This document shows, piece after piece, positions 1 through 9,477 of a stretch of DNA of 64,000 bases. The stretch covers positions 1,054,001 through 1,118,000 of the forward strand of contig NZ_CP004403.1 of the NCBI RefSeq assembly GCF_000730245.1, given 5' to 3'. The notes under the pieces are model-generated. The model made no database searches and had not been told where the DNA came from. It saw nothing but the letters and a program-made list of their open reading frames with translations. How positions within the stretch are numbered: position 1 is the stretch's first letter; each line of letters starts with the position of its first letter. Source of the DNA: an endosymbiont of Acanthamoeba sp. UWC8. Lineage in GTDB: Bacteria > Pseudomonadota > Alphaproteobacteria > Rickettsiales > Midichloriaceae. The position numbers and the translations under genes were made by a program.

Positions 1-729
1 TTTACCTAATTCATGCGAAGTATATTCTAAAATTTCTTTTAATTCATTTTTGTTAAAGAAACCTTCTTTAGTTAAATTAATTCCTTTTAAGGAGAAATCT
101 TCTTTTAACTGGTGAACAAAATTAAATAAGCCCCATGGTCCTTCATATGTATGGATTTCATCATGTTCGTCTTGCACCGAGAGCTGAAAGCTACCGCCTC
201 CGATATCCCAAATAAGTAACTTATCAGGATCAACTCCTTTTAGATACGGATCACTTAGAGCTGTTTTGAACCCTAATTCTCCTTCTTCTTTTTGAGAAAT
301 TAAGTTTATGTGTATATCATGCAGTTTAAAAGTGTTAAGTAATTCGCTTGAATTTTTTGCGTTTCTTGCCCAAGCGGTTGCAACTCCTTTGCATTTATGC
401 TCACCGCAATCAATCCCGTATTCCTGTTCAATAGCTTTTAATGCACTTAACCCGCTTGTCAAACACTCTTCGGTTATTGAGCTTTTGTCAATTGAACTTG
501 ATATACATTGCTGGTACCGTACAGCCTTATTTACCTCACCTAAATTTTTAATTAATTTGTTTTGACAGATATCTACTAGATATCCTTTAGATTTAGTTGA
601 CCCTGACCCTATGTCAAATACATATCTTTTTTCTAAACAATTTTGATTTTCATCTTGATTTGCATTTTGATCTGCTAATGTTTGTGTAGAAAGAGAAAGA
701 ATAAACAAAAAGTTAAAAGCTATTCTCAT
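1..729 (-). CDS. Exported Ppx/GppA-like (ASKHA-fold) phosphatase, partial
   Basis: The gene runs off the left edge, leaving 243 codons from the ATG at 729. The first ~19 residues form a signal peptide (basic start, hydrophobic core, then ALAD-like end). The mature part begins with a phosphate-1 motif, VFDIGSGSTKSKGYLVD, and has a second motif, LIWDIGGGSFQLSV, near residue 180. Both are typical of the Ppx/GppA exopolyphosphatase/pppGpp phosphatase branch of the actin/Hsp70 ATPase fold, and more distantly of GDA1/CD39 apyrases. Several cysteines occur in the mature part, which fits an oxidising periplasmic location. Cytosolic Ppx/GppA proteins have no signal peptide, so the export is unusual. 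Substrate (polyphosphate, pppGpp or host nucleotides) cannot be told from sequence. Confidence 0.82.
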   Translation of the reverse strand, partial: MRIAFNFLFILSLSTQTLADQNANQDENQNCLEKRYVFDIGSGSTKSKGYLVDICQNKLIKNLGEVNKAVRYQQCISSSIDKSSITEECLTSGLSALKAIEQEYGIDCGEHKCKGVATAWARNAKNSSELLNTFKLHDIHINLISQKEEGELGFKTALSDPYLKGVDPDKLLIWDIGGGSFQLSVQDEHDEIHTYEGPWGLFNFVHQLKEDFSLKGINLTKEGFFNKNELKEILEYTSHELGK

Positions 730-879
730 GATTTCCCTGTAAAAAGTTCGCCCCATTCTATAAAGATAATCATAAAAGTCAACCGTAGTCACCTATAATT
801 TTACATGCATCCTAAATTAGTTAGCATAAGATGTGAAGAGCAGGTAACAATATATACTTATACCGATGAAATACAATTT

Positions 880-932
880 AATTTAGTTAAAACCCCCATA
901 AACCTTAAGCTTCGGAGGTTTTAAACTAAATT
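880..932 (-). terminator. Candidate recA terminator hairpin
   Basis: Just 3' of recA, an interrupted inverted repeat pairs AATTTAGTTAAAACC (from 880) with GGTTTTAAACTAAATT (ending 932), and a smaller inner stem AAACCT/AGGTTT surrounds a short loop. The T-rich arm follows the stem when read on the minus strand. It is imperfect, so termination is an inference. Confidence 0.45.
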
Positions 933-938
933 ATAATA

Positions 939-1997
939 TTAAAAAACAGATGGCGCTTCATCCGTTGCTCCTTCTTCAGATGATAAATTATTACCGACTT
1001 CATCAGAGATTATAGAGGCCACGTTACTATTGGTTCTGATTTGCATTTCAATTTCGGTGGCTATTGAGGGATTATCTTTTAAATACTTTTTAGCATTCTC
1101 ACGACCTTGGCCGATTTTCTGCCCCTTATAAGCATACCATGATCCGGACTTTTCAATAATATCAGCTTTAGTAGCTAAATCTATTATTTCTCCTGTCTTA
1201 GAGATACCTTCACCATACATAATATCAAACTCAACAGTCTTAAACGGAGGCGCAACCTTATTTTTTACCACCTTAACCCTGGTTTGGTTACCGATTACAT
1301 CATCTTTTTCTTTTAAAGCACCTATCTTCCTAATATCAATTCTTACTGAAGCATAAAACTTTAAAGCATTCCCGCCAGTTGTTGTTTCCGGGTTACCGAA
1401 CATAACGCCGATTTTTGATCTGATTTGGTTAATAAACACTAAAATACAGTTTGACCTTGCGACACTTGCGGTAATTTTCCTTAAAGCTTGGCTCATAAGC
1501 CTCGCCTGTAAGCCCATATGGCTATCTCCCATCTCACCTTCAATCTCAGCCTTCGGCACTAGTGCAGCCACACTATCAATAACAATTACATCTAATGCTC
1601 CTGACCTAATTAATGTATCTGCAATTTCTAAAGCTTGCTCGCCGGTATCAGGTTGCGAGATGATAAGTTCATTGATATCTACTCCGAGTTTTCTAGCATA
1701 CACCGGATCAAGCGCATGTTCCGCATCTATAAATGCACAAGCACCGCCTGCTTTTTGCGCCTCAGCTACAACATGCAAAGTAAGCGTAGTTTTACCTGAG
1801 CTTTCAGGCCCAAATATTTCAATAATCCTTCCTCTCGGAAGCCCGCCTATTCCAAGTGCAATATCAAGGCCTAACGAACCGGTTGAAACTGCTTCAACAT
1901 CCACGGTTTTTTTATTTCCGAGTTTCATCACCGAACCTTTGCCGAAGGATTTTTCTATTTGGCTTAATGCTACTTCTAACGCTTTTTGCTTATCCAT
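939..1997 (-). CDS. recA: Recombinase RecA
   Basis: RecA coats single-stranded DNA and drives homologous strand exchange. It also triggers LexA cleavage where LexA exists. The 352-residue protein is full length for the family. Walker A GPESSGKT lies at residues 63-70, and the Walker B/VIDSVAAL segment and the QALRKITA and [27 protein letters not shown] regions (L2 loop area) are intact. The C-terminus is acidic, as usual. The start ATG is preceded by AGGTGA on the minus strand, a good ribosome site. The gene stands alone between an exported phosphatase and a GNAT gene. No clear SOS box is visible upstream. Confidence 0.99.
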   Translation of the reverse strand: MDKQKALEVALSQIEKSFGKGSVMKLGNKKTVDVEAVSTGSLGLDIALGIGGLPRGRIIEIFGPESSGKTTLTLHVVAEAQKAGGACAFIDAEHALDPVYARKLGVDINELIISQPDTGEQALEIADTLIRSGALDVIVIDSVAALVPKAEIEGEMGDSHMGLQARLMSQALRKITASVARSNCILVFINQIRSKIGVMFGNPETTTGGNALKFYASVRIDIRKIGALKEKDDVIGNQTRVKVVKNKVAPPFKTVEFDIMYGEGISKTGEIIDLATKADIIEKSGSWYAYKGQKIGQGRENAKKYLKDNPSIATEIEMQIRTNSNVASIISDEVGNNLSSEEGATDEAPSVF

Positions 1998-2114
1998 AAT
2001 TCACCTAATAATTTTATTTATATCTTTTGCCGAAAAATTAGCTCTTTGACAATTAATATAATACAAAACAGCATAAAAATACATCTTTAAATTACTAATT
2101 AAAGCATACGGGGT

Positions 2115-2681
2115 TTAAGATTTATTGTGCGGCTTTTCGGTTATCAGATTGCTTTTTATTCTATATAATACATGCTTGGAAAGCTTATGATCGGGGGGTA
2201 GTTTGGGATGAGCAAAATCACCCGCCCCGTCATGCTGCATCCCTATTTTCTCCATAACCCGAATAGAACGTTTATTCATTGGTACCGTAAAGGAAACTAT
2301 TTCTTTTAAGCCACACCTATAAAATCCATAGTTTAATGCTGCTTTTGCACCTTCGGTTGCATAGCCCTTACCCCAATGTAGAGAACTTAAGCGCCAGGCT
2401 ATTTCAGTGCAAGGAGTGAAGGCGGCTTGCCAATCAGTATAACCAAGCCCGATAAACCCGATTAACTCTTTTGTTTCCTTAAGCTCGGCAGCAAATAATG
2501 TATAATTATTTTTTTTATACTGATCATTCATAGCGGAAATAAAATCTTTAACTTGCTGCATAGTAAGCTTATGAGGCAAGAACTCTACTACTTTGGGATC
2601 TTGGTTAATATCAAAGTAAGCTTTAGCATCCTCATCACTCCAGGTACGTAAAATCAACCGCTCGGTTTCAATAATTTTCAT
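2115..2681 (-). CDS. GNAT family N-acetyltransferase (RimJ/RimL-type)
   Basis: The 188-residue protein opens with ETERLILRTWSDEDAKAY, the usual start of Acetyltransf_3/RimJ-RimL proteins. It has the acetyl-CoA binding stretch EIAWRLSSLHWGKGYATEGA near residues 92-111 and a late V/NKRSIRVMEKIGM motif. Such enzymes transfer acetyl from acetyl-CoA to an amine, commonly a protein N-terminus or a small molecule. The exact substrate cannot be assigned. No convincing Shine-Dalgarno precedes the ATG. It lies downstream of an ankyrin gene on the same strand, separated by 95 bases that hold a 10-bp inverted repeat. Confidence 0.9.
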   Translation of the reverse strand: MKIIETERLILRTWSDEDAKAYFDINQDPKVVEFLPHKLTMQQVKDFISAMNDQYKKNNYTLFAAELKETKELIGFIGLGYTDWQAAFTPCTEIAWRLSSLHWGKGYATEGAKAALNYGFYRCGLKEIVSFTVPMNKRSIRVMEKIGMQHDGAGDFAHPKLPPDHKLSKHVLYRIKSNLITEKPHNKS

Positions 2682-2701
2682 AATTAGTAATAATCGGCTA
2701 T

Positions 2702-2744
2702 AGTTAACTGCTTAAGCGCTTAAAATAATTTATAGCAGTTAACT
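2702..2744. repeat. Perfect 10-bp inverted repeat with inner palindrome
   Basis: AGTTAACTGC at 2702-2711 is exactly complementary to GCAGTTAACT at 2735-2744, and the loop contains the palindrome AAGCGCTT. It lies between an ankyrin gene and a GNAT gene on the minus strand. No T-run follows on either side, so it could be an operator or an RNA stem rather than a standard terminator. Confidence 0.6.
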
Positions 2745-2776
2745 TAGCAATTAATTTTATCTAAACTACCCACCCC

Positions 2777-4210
2777 TTAGATCCACACCTTACAATCACC
2801 CCCCGAACAATCTATGAGATGGTCGTTTGAATAATTTTCTTCTTGCTCATCATATTTTTTACAAAGAGATAATAAAATTTCATGGTTAGGTTTTCCATTT
2901 TCTCTAAGAAACATCTCTTCAAATGTAATAATATTTTCGATAGGCAGCTGATAATTTTGAGAATCACCATTTTGAAGTTGATTACCGGATTTATCAACTA
3001 TCATAGATATATTATTATACCCTTCCGTCATATCAATTGGACTTTTCTTACTAAGAGTAGCATTACATAACACTTTAAAAGCTTCAATATTACCAATCTT
3101 TGCAGTAAACTCAAGCGGAGTCCCTTGAAATACACTATGGCTATCCTGCAGGTAATTATAAGAAAAAGTTTGCTTAGCATTTAAATCAAGAGTTTTAAAA
3201 TTATTAAGTAAAACATCTAGTGCGACTATATTATTACTCGCTATTGCATCTTGTAGAATAGCTATATCAGGTTTTGCACCTGCATCAATTATAACTTTAA
3301 AGGCATCGTTCTTATTCTCGGCCAATGCTAATTTTAAAAATGTACCTTCCGTAATTTTATTGCTATCATCTTTATAATCATATTGGAAAGTATATTTATT
3401 ATTTATTAAGTTTGAATCTTTTGTATTCTTCAGCATATAGCTTAGATTCTCTATATCTTCATTTAATATTAAATAAGCTGTTAAAGCTTTTAATATTTCA
3501 GTATTATTTATGTCAATCGCAACTTTAACGGTATATAGGTCAGGTTTAGCTCCGGCATTAAGAAGCGTTTTAAAAGCATTCTCCTTTTCTTTTATTATAG
3601 ATAAACCTAAATATGTGCCGTCAATAATATATTTACGGTTTAAATCAGATATTTTATCATATATTATTGTTCTTTCGGAATTTAAAGCTAGCTCATCAAC
3701 ATTTTTAAGTAATTGTTTGAGTATATCCGGATTATCGATTATTACTGCCTTTATAAGAGTTGATTGAGCAGGTTTTGCCCCTGCATCTATAAGCGCTTTT
3801 AGTGCGACTATTTTATTTTCCGCTAAAGCAAGGTCTAGAAACGTACCTTCTTCTATCCTGTTACCATCTTCGGTATAATTAAAACGAAAAATATGCTCGG
3901 AATTTAAGTCTAATTCTTTATTATTTCTAAGTAATAAATCCAGTATTTCCTGATTATCATTTAATATGGCATTCATTAATTCAACAGGATGAACTTTTAC
4001 TCCGGCATTAATAAGAGATTTGATCGCACTTTTATTATTTAGCATGAGTGCAAAGTCTAAAGGCGTACCTTCAAAATAATCATTACCACCTTGATCGTAA
4101 TTATAACGGAAAACGTGCTTTGTGTTTAAGTCATTCTTATTATCCGGTAGTATATCGGACAATAATTCTGAATCCTTAGATAAAATAGCTTGAAATAATG
4201 TGTCTATCAT
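2777..4210 (-). CDS. Modular ankyrin-repeat protein, possible effector
   Basis: A 477-residue protein without signal peptide, built from about five modules of roughly 85-100 residues. Each module has a motif like FxYNYxxDxNxxxEGTxLxLAL followed by an ankyrin-like helix pair ending LIDAGAKP. The spacing between ankyrin-like helices is longer than the standard 33 residues, so it is a composite repeat rather than a plain ankyrin array. The C-terminal ~100 residues are unrelated and end in a Cys-containing tail. Ankyrin proteins in Rickettsiales are often host-directed T4SS or T1SS substrates, but secretion is not shown here. AAGG upstream of the ATG supports the start. It is monocistronic, with an AT-rich upstream region. 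Confidence 0.85.
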   Translation of the reverse strand: MIDTLFQAILSKDSELLSDILPDNKNDLNTKHVFRYNYDQGGNDYFEGTPLDFALMLNNKSAIKSLINAGVKVHPVELMNAILNDNQEILDLLLRNNKELDLNSEHIFRFNYTEDGNRIEEGTFLDLALAENKIVALKALIDAGAKPAQSTLIKAVIIDNPDILKQLLKNVDELALNSERTIIYDKISDLNRKYIIDGTYLGLSIIKEKENAFKTLLNAGAKPDLYTVKVAIDINNTEILKALTAYLILNEDIENLSYMLKNTKDSNLINNKYTFQYDYKDDSNKITEGTFLKLALAENKNDAFKVIIDAGAKPDIAILQDAIASNNIVALDVLLNNFKTLDLNAKQTFSYNYLQDSHSVFQGTPLEFTAKIGNIEAFKVLCNATLSKKSPIDMTEGYNNISMIVDKSGNQLQNGDSQNYQLPIENIITFEEMFLRENGKPNHEILLSLCKKYDEQEENYSNDHLIDCSGGDCKVWI

Positions 4211-4430
4211 GAAGCATAACCTTAAATTTGATATTTAAATATTAGTAGTTATATCTTCACTATAAATATAATATAATTTTAATATACTAATGTATTTTTA
4301 TAATAAATTTTATAATATAAAGATTACATAAACCATAATTTTTTAGTTATTATATTGCTTCATTTATATTATTGATAACTCAGCTCCTTCGTACCTTGCT
4401 AAATTTATTGATTTATACTTTATATAAAAT

Positions 4431-4460
4431 AAAAAAACACCCGAACATTTGTAAGGGTGC
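4431..4460 (-). terminator. rpsI terminator
   Basis: On the minus strand, GCACCC (4455-4460) pairs with GGGTGT (4437-4442), followed directly by seven T residues. It is a standard intrinsic terminator 32 bases after the rpsI stop and closes the rplM-rpsI operon. The 4211-4430 stretch beyond is AT-rich with no gene seen. Confidence 0.9.
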
Positions 4461-4491
4461 TTCTCCAAATAATGGTGAGTAATATATTTGT

Positions 4492-5049
4492 TTAACGTTT
4501 AGAGAACTGGAAGCTTTTACGAGCTTTTTTATGTCCGAATTTTTTACGTTCAACTTTCCTGCTATCTCTGGTTAGGAATCCACCTTTTCTTAATGTTGGG
4601 TGTAAATCCGGAACCATTGTATCCAGTACTCTGCTGATTCCGAGTCTAACAGCACCTGCTTGGCCGGATAAACCGCTTCCTTTAACTGTACACATTACAT
4701 CAAATTGACCGGTAGTTTCTGTGGCAACGAACGGTTGATTGATAATCATTCTTAAAACCGGACGTGCAAAATATTCGGTAACATCACGATCATTAACTAC
4801 GATTTTTCCGCTACCTCTAGAGAGCCAAACTCTCGCAGTTGCTTCTTTTCTTCTACCGGTTGCATAAAACCTTTCAACCGAGCCCTTCTTGGAAGAAGCC
4901 TTCTTAGTAGTAATTATAGTCGGAGCAGCTTTAGATTCAGCTGTTTTTTCTTTGCTCTCTATTGCTTTAGGCTTTGTAGTCTTTTTTGCAATATCGTTTA
5001 TACTTGCTACTTCCGTTTCTTTTTTAGTAGTTTTTTTAATATCTGCCAT
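4492..5049 (-). CDS. rpsI: 30S ribosomal protein S9
   Basis: The core from about residue 57 on is classical S9: [17 protein letters not shown], then [17 protein letters not shown], and the basic C-terminal tail [17 protein letters not shown] that reaches toward the P-site tRNA. The first ~55 residues form a Lys/Thr/Ala-rich, low-complexity extension that most bacterial S9 proteins lack; longer N-termini are seen in alphaproteobacteria. It follows rplM with 15 bases between them, the conserved L13-S9 operon order, and ends in a strong terminator. Confidence 0.98.
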   Translation of the reverse strand: MADIKKTTKKETEVASINDIAKKTTKPKAIESKEKTAESKAAPTIITTKKASSKKGSVERFYATGRRKEATARVWLSRGSGKIVVNDRDVTEYFARPVLRMIINQPFVATETTGQFDVMCTVKGSGLSGQAGAVRLGISRVLDTMVPDLHPTLRKGGFLTRDSRKVERKKFGHKKARKSFQFSKR

Positions 5050-5064
5050 AAGTTTAATTATACC

Positions 5065-5541
5065 TTATTTTTTATTCTTTGGATTTTGTTTAGCAATATC
5101 TAATGTTATAGGACTTTGCGCTTGATGCGGATGAGCTTCACCTGCATATACATGCAAACTTTTCATTTGTTTGCGTGCAAGCGGGCTATCCTTCGGCATC
5201 ATTCTCTCAACAGCTTTTTCAAGAAGTCTGTGCGGGAATTTTCCGGTTAAGATTTCTCCTTTAGTTCTGCTTTTTATTCCACCTGCATATCCTGTATGCC
5301 AGTAAAAAGAATCCTGATCAAGTTTTTTTCCGGTAACTTGAATTTTATCGGCATTAATAACAACAATGTTATCGCCTGTATCAATGTTTTGTGTGTAAGA
5401 AGGCTTGTGTTTACCTCTTAAAATTTTCGCAATTTCCGCAGCGAGTCTACCGAGAACTAATCCATCAGCATCAATTAAATGCCATGCTTTATTAACTTCC
5501 GAGGGCTTTGCAGTATAAGTTCCAGCTGTAAATGAAGACAT
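5065..5541 (-). CDS. rplM: 50S ribosomal protein L13
   Basis: L13 is an early-assembly 23S rRNA binding protein. The sequence from [20 protein letters not shown] through [20 protein letters not shown] and [18 protein letters not shown] to the MLPK-like [20 protein letters not shown] tail is full length (158 residues). An ATG 72 bases further upstream (5613) is in frame, but its 24 extra residues are not conserved in the family, so 5541 is chosen. It leads the rplM-rpsI operon, and the divergent gap to truB must hold the promoter. Confidence 0.98.
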   Translation of the reverse strand: MSSFTAGTYTAKPSEVNKAWHLIDADGLVLGRLAAEIAKILRGKHKPSYTQNIDTGDNIVVINADKIQVTGKKLDQDSFYWHTGYAGGIKSRTKGEILTGKFPHRLLEKAVERMMPKDSPLARKQMKSLHVYAGEAHPHQAQSPITLDIAKQNPKNKK

Positions 5542-5729
5542 AATATTCTTTATATAGTTTTCTATTCTAAGGTGGCCATTATGCAAATATATATATATTT
5601 TGTCAATATTCAAAGTTGAGGGATTTTGAATTCTTGCATTGTTTTTAAAAATTATCCCGAAAATTACTCTCTTCCCTTCCCTAAATTTACATATAGTTAT
5701 ATAGTGCCTAATAAAAAAACAGAGAAAGA

Positions 5730-6638
5730 ATGAACGGCTGGTTATTAATTGATAAACCTGAGAACATTAGTTCAGCAGGCGCACTAAATTATATAAAAAA
5801 ATTGTTTAAAAGCATCGGTCTTAAAAACATAAAAATCGGACATGCCGGAACACTTGATCCTTTTGCATCCGGATTACTTATCGTGGGTGTAGGTGAAGCA
5901 ACTAAGCTAATTAATTATATTATGGATAATTCAAAAGCTTATGATTTCACCATCAAATGGGGAGAAAATAGAGATACTATAGATAGAGAAGGAAAAATAA
6001 CCGAAGTCAGTGATAAAGTCCCTACCCCGATGGAATTAAAAATGGCAATCAAACCGTTTTACGGAGTTATAAACCAAATGCCTCCTGAATTTTCCGCCCT
6101 GAAAATAAATGGTGAAAGAGCTTATAATCTTGCCCGTCAAGGATTAGAGGTAAAACTTGAGCCCAGAAATGTCACTATTTATAATTTAGATATAATTAGC
6201 TGCAATAATGATAGCGCAACTTTTGCGGTTAAATGCGGCAAAGGTTTCTATGTAAGATCGCTGGCAAGGGATATAGCTTTAAACTTAAGTATATGCGGCT
6301 ATGTTACTTACTTAAGAAGAACAGAGAGTAAAAATTTTATAGTTAATGATGCAATTCCTCTGGATAAAATCAAAAATCTATTGCATAATGATGACCAAAT
6401 CTCTTCTTTGCAATTTTTGCAGGAGAATTTAAAGCCCGTAACTTCTGTACTGGACGACATCTTAGTACGGAATTTAAATGAAGCGGAAGCAAAAAAATTA
6501 AAAACCGGAATGCCGATTTATTTAGATGCTGAGTTTCATAAAAAGAGCGAAGTCGCAGCATTGTTTAACTTGAAGTTAATTGCAATATGCATCTTTGAAA
6601 ACGGGCAGCTTAAACCAAAACGTGTTTTTAATTTATAA
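5730..6638 (+). CDS. truB: tRNA pseudouridine(55) synthase TruB
   Basis: TruB converts U55 in the T-loop of tRNAs to pseudouridine. The 302-residue protein starts [15 protein letters not shown]. It has the catalytic motif [14 protein letters not shown] with Asp43, the [18 protein letters not shown] segment and the [13 protein letters not shown] motif. A PUA-like C-terminal region follows. The 3' end is 10 bases before rpsO, and this truB-rpsO-pnp order is widely conserved in bacteria, so the three are probably co-transcribed, at least in part. Confidence 0.98.
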   Translation: MNGWLLIDKPENISSAGALNYIKKLFKSIGLKNIKIGHAGTLDPFASGLLIVGVGEATKLINYIMDNSKAYDFTIKWGENRDTIDREGKITEVSDKVPTPMELKMAIKPFYGVINQMPPEFSALKINGERAYNLARQGLEVKLEPRNVTIYNLDIISCNNDSATFAVKCGKGFYVRSLARDIALNLSICGYVTYLRRTESKNFIVNDAIPLDKIKNLLHNDDQISSLQFLQENLKPVTSVLDDILVRNLNEAEAKKLKTGMPIYLDAEFHKKSEVAALFNLKLIAICIFENGQLKPKRVFNL

Positions 6639-6648
6639 GGAGTATACG

Positions 6649-6918
6649 ATGTCGATAGCAGCAGAAAAAAAACAAGCTCTTATTAAAGATTTTTCTTTAA
6701 GTAGCAGCGATACAGGTTCAGTTGAAGTTCAGGTTGCAATATTAAGCGAAAGAATCACTAACTTAACCGAGCACTTCAAAGGTAATACTAAAGATTTCCA
6801 ATCAAGAAGAGGATTATTAGTTTTAGTTAACAGAAGAAGAAGATTGTTAAGTTATTTAAAAAGAGAAGACTTGAATAGATATCAAGATCTAATTGCAAGA
6901 CTAGGGCTAAGAAAATAA
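6649..6918 (+). CDS. rpsO: 30S ribosomal protein S15
   Basis: S15 binds the central domain of 16S rRNA. The 89-residue protein [15 protein letters not shown]...ARLGLRK is exactly the usual length. It has the [16 protein letters not shown] and [19 protein letters not shown] helices. AAGGAGT lies just before the ATG at 6649. An in-frame ATG at 6580 inside truB would add 23 unconserved residues and is not used. A strong terminator follows, partially separating it from pnp. Confidence 0.99.
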   Translation: MSIAAEKKQALIKDFSLSSSDTGSVEVQVAILSERITNLTEHFKGNTKDFQSRRGLLVLVNRRRRLLSYLKREDLNRYQDLIARLGLRK

Positions 6919-6954
6919 CTAATGATGTTATTAGGAATAATTTTTAATTAAAGA

Positions 6955-6990
6955 AAGTTGCGTTAGCTCTAGCGCAACTTTTTATTTTTT
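6955..6990 (+). terminator. rpsO terminator
   Basis: AAGTTGCG (6955-6962) pairs perfectly with CGCAACTT (6973-6980), followed by a T-rich tract to 6990. Read-through into pnp, which begins 12 bases later, may be part of normal expression. Confidence 0.92.
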
Positions 6991-7001
6991 ATAGGTAAAG
7001 G

Positions 7002-9386
7002 ATGTTTAAACTACACACAAAAATCATTGATTGGAACGGAAAAACTTTAGAACTGGAAACAGGAAAGATTGCAAGGCAAGCAGATGCCGCAGTAGTAGTA
7101 AAAATGGGTGGTACAGTTGTTTTATGTACTGTTGTCGGTAATAAAAAGCAGAAAGAAGGAATTGATTTTTTCCCGCTCACCGTTAATTATCAGGAAAAAT
7201 TTTATGCAATCGGTAAGATTCCCGGCGGATTTAATAAAAGAGAAAGCAAGCCTTCCGAGCATGAAACCTTAGTTTCAAGACTTATTGATAGGCCTATTCG
7301 TCCGCTTTTCCCGCAAGGGTTCTATAATGAAGTACAAGTTGTATGTACCGTACTTTCTTATGATACCAATTATGAAGCTGACATTCTCTCTATTATAGGT
7401 GCTTCGGCAGCTCTTACTATTTCAGGTATTCCGTTTACAGAACCGGTAGCAGCAGCAAGAGTCGGATACATTGACGGAAAATTCGTACTCAACCCGACTT
7501 ATGAAGAAACTAAAACAATCAGTGATTTGGACTTAATAGTATCAGGAACGGAAAGCTCGGTTTTAATGGTAGAGTCCGCAGCTAAAGAGCTAAGCGAAGA
7601 ACTCATGTTAGAAGCGGTTATGTTCGGGCATAAGCAATTCCAACCTATAATTCAGGTAATCAAAGAATTTGCAGCTGAGGTCGGAAAACCTGCATGGGAA
7701 GTAAGTTTAGTTGATAACTCCGAGATTGATACGAAAGTTAAAAAGCTAGCTGAAAAAGAGTTGAAAGCAGCTTATGCTGAGACTCAAAAGCAAGCGAGAA
7801 ATGAGAAAATTTATGCGACCGAAGATAAAGTTATAGCAGAGTTGGTCACTAACCAAGGTCTGGATGAGCTTAAAGTCAAAGGGGCTTTTAAAAACTTACA
7901 AAAAGACTTAGTCCGCAGCAATATTTTAGATAACAATCAAAGGATTGACGGCAGGAACTCGAAAGAAATAAGAAACATTGTCGGTGAAGTAGATTTTCTA
8001 CCTAAAACTCATGGTTCAGCATTATTTACCAGGGGAGAAACCCAAGCGATTTGCGTAACAACACTCGGTACTGAATCAAGTGAACAAATGGTTGAGAATT
8101 TACACGGGTTACGCCATGATCGTTTTATGTTGCATTATAATTTTCCGCCGTTTTCTGTCGGTGAAGTTGGTAGAATGGGTGCGCCGGGCAGAAGAGAAAT
8201 TGGGCATGGTAAGTTGGCTTTCAGAGCTTTAAGTGCGATGCTTCCTTCAAAAGAAGAATTTCCTTATGCTATAAGAGTGGTTTCTGAAATTACCGAATCC
8301 AATGGTTCTTCTTCAATGGCAACTGTTTGCGGCTCTTCTATGTCTATGATGGCGGCAGGCGTTCCGCTTAAGTCTTCAGTAGCAGGTATTGCTATGGGTC
8401 TCATAAAAGAAGGAGAGAAATTTTCCGTACTTTCTGATATCATGGGTGATGAAGATTACTTAGGCGATATGGATTTCAAAGTTGCAGGAACAGCAAAAGG
8501 AATCACCGCCTTACAAATGGATATCAAAATTAACGGTATTAATGAAGAGATTATGAAAATAGCTCTTTCTCAAGCCAGTGAAGGCAGACTTCATATTTTA
8601 GGTAAGATGGCTAATGCGATTTCTACATCAAGATCCGAACTGAATGAAAATGCTCCACGCATTACCTCAATTAAAATTGAAAAAGATAAAATCCGTGAAG
8701 TAATAGGTTCAGGCGGAAAAGTAATCCGTGATATTTGTGAAAAAAGCGGAGCTGAGATTAATATTGCTGATGACGGAACTGTTAAAATTGCCTCAAATAA
8801 TGATGCCGGCACTCAAATAGCACTTAACATGATTAAGGGTATTACTACTAACCCTGAAATTGGCGATATTTATGACGGTGTTGTTATTAAGCTCGTTGAT
8901 TTCGGTGCAATTATTTCTTTCTTCGGTGTACGTGAAGGTTTATTACATATCTCGGAACTAACCAACGAAAGAGGCAGCAATATCTCTAACTTCTTAAGTC
9001 TTGGACAAGCTGTGAAAGTGAAGGTGATCTCGCTAGACCATAGAACAGGTAAAGTTAAGTTAACTCTAAAAGATAAACCTAATTTTTCTGATGACAAGAA
9101 ATCTTCTTCCCAGGAATCCGAAGAATCTACAGAAAGTGGAAGTAAACGTGAACCGAGAGAACCTAGAGGTGAAGATAAGCGTGAGCCAAGAGAACCTAGA
9201 GGCGAAGATAGGCGTGAGCCAAGAGAACCTAGAGGTGAAGATAAGCGCGAGCCAAGAGAACCTAGAGGTGAAAGCAAAGACAGAGATGCTAATTTTAGCA
9301 GAAGAAAATCCGGAAATGGTCATAAAGCTGACCAAGAAAGAACATCTACCACTGAAATAGCTAAGAAAAAGAAACGTTTCTTCTAA
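7002..9386 (+). CDS. pnp: Polyribonucleotide nucleotidyltransferase (PNPase)
   Basis: PNPase is the phosphorolytic 3'-5' exoribonuclease of RNA decay. Two RNase PH domains are present: first ~10-140, second ~310-540 with [15 protein letters not shown] and the catalytic core [20 protein letters not shown] domain ([20 protein letters not shown], ~565-585) and an S1 domain ([18 protein letters not shown], ~620-690) follow. The last ~100 residues are an unusual charged tail with four copies of an 11-residue [10 protein letters not shown]-type repeat, then a basic end KKKKRFF. The tail resembles the disordered RNase E- or RNA-binding tails of PNPase-type proteins, but its role is unknown. Total 794 residues is longer than the usual ~700. 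AAGG precedes the ATG. Confidence 0.98.
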   Translation: MFKLHTKIIDWNGKTLELETGKIARQADAAVVVKMGGTVVLCTVVGNKKQKEGIDFFPLTVNYQEKFYAIGKIPGGFNKRESKPSEHETLVSRLIDRPIRPLFPQGFYNEVQVVCTVLSYDTNYEADILSIIGASAALTISGIPFTEPVAAARVGYIDGKFVLNPTYEETKTISDLDLIVSGTESSVLMVESAAKELSEELMLEAVMFGHKQFQPIIQVIKEFAAEVGKPAWEVSLVDNSEIDTKVKKLAEKELKAAYAETQKQARNEKIYATEDKVIAELVTNQGLDELKVKGAFKNLQKDLVRSNILDNNQRIDGRNSKEIRNIVGEVDFLPKTHGSALFTRGETQAICVTTLGTESSEQMVENLHGLRHDRFMLHYNFPPFSVGEVGRMGAPGRREIGHGKLAFRALSAMLPSKEEFPYAIRVVSEITESNGSSSMATVCGSSMSMMAAGVPLKSSVAGIAMGLIKEGEKFSVLSDIMGDEDYLGDMDFKVAGTAKGITALQMDIKINGINEEIMKIALSQASEGRLHILGKMANAISTSRSELNENAPRITSIKIEKDKIREVIGSGGKVIRDICEKSGAEINIADDGTVKIASNNDAGTQIALNMIKGITTNPEIGDIYDGVVIKLVDFGAIISFFGVREGLLHISELTNERGSNISNFLSLGQAVKVKVISLDHRTGKVKLTLKDKPNFSDDKKSSSQESEESTESGSKREPREPRGEDKREPREPRGEDRREPREPRGEDKREPREPRGESKDRDANFSRRKSGNGHKADQERTSTTEIAKKKKRFF
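9147..9278 (+). repeat. Four tandem 33-bp repeats inside pnp
   Basis: Four direct 33-bp units (starting 9147, 9180, 9213, 9246) encode [11 protein letters not shown]-type peptides in the PNPase tail. The units are nearly identical at DNA level; the last diverges after GAPL-equivalent positions. Such in-frame repeats can change copy number by slippage without breaking the frame. Confidence 0.93.
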
Positions 9387-9417
9387 GCTCAAAGTTCTAA
9401 TTCATATAATATTAGTA

Positions 9418-9452
9418 TAGCGTGTCATTTAGGTTCATTAAACGGCACGCTA
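9418..9452. terminator. Possible bidirectional terminator, pnp / lipase-like gene
   Basis: TAGCGTGTC (9418-9426) pairs with GGCACGCTA (9444-9452) except for one G-T pair. It lies between two convergent genes. There is no clean T-run on either strand, so this is a weak call. Confidence 0.45.
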
Positions 9453-9477
9453 AAACTAAAAAAGAAGTTATAAGTTA

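Noticed and set aside
2777-4210. CaaX-like end (CKVWI) on the large ankyrin protein
   Set aside because: The Cys is fifth from the end, one place too early for CaaX, and Lys follows it.
5541-5613. Longer N-terminus for L13
   Set aside because: The additional 24 residues are not conserved, and family homology starts at MSSFTAG.
8870-9392. Long minus-strand frames opposite the PNPase repeat tail
   Set aside because: They are mirror frames caused by the 33-bp repeats; the plus strand has clear KH and S1 homology.
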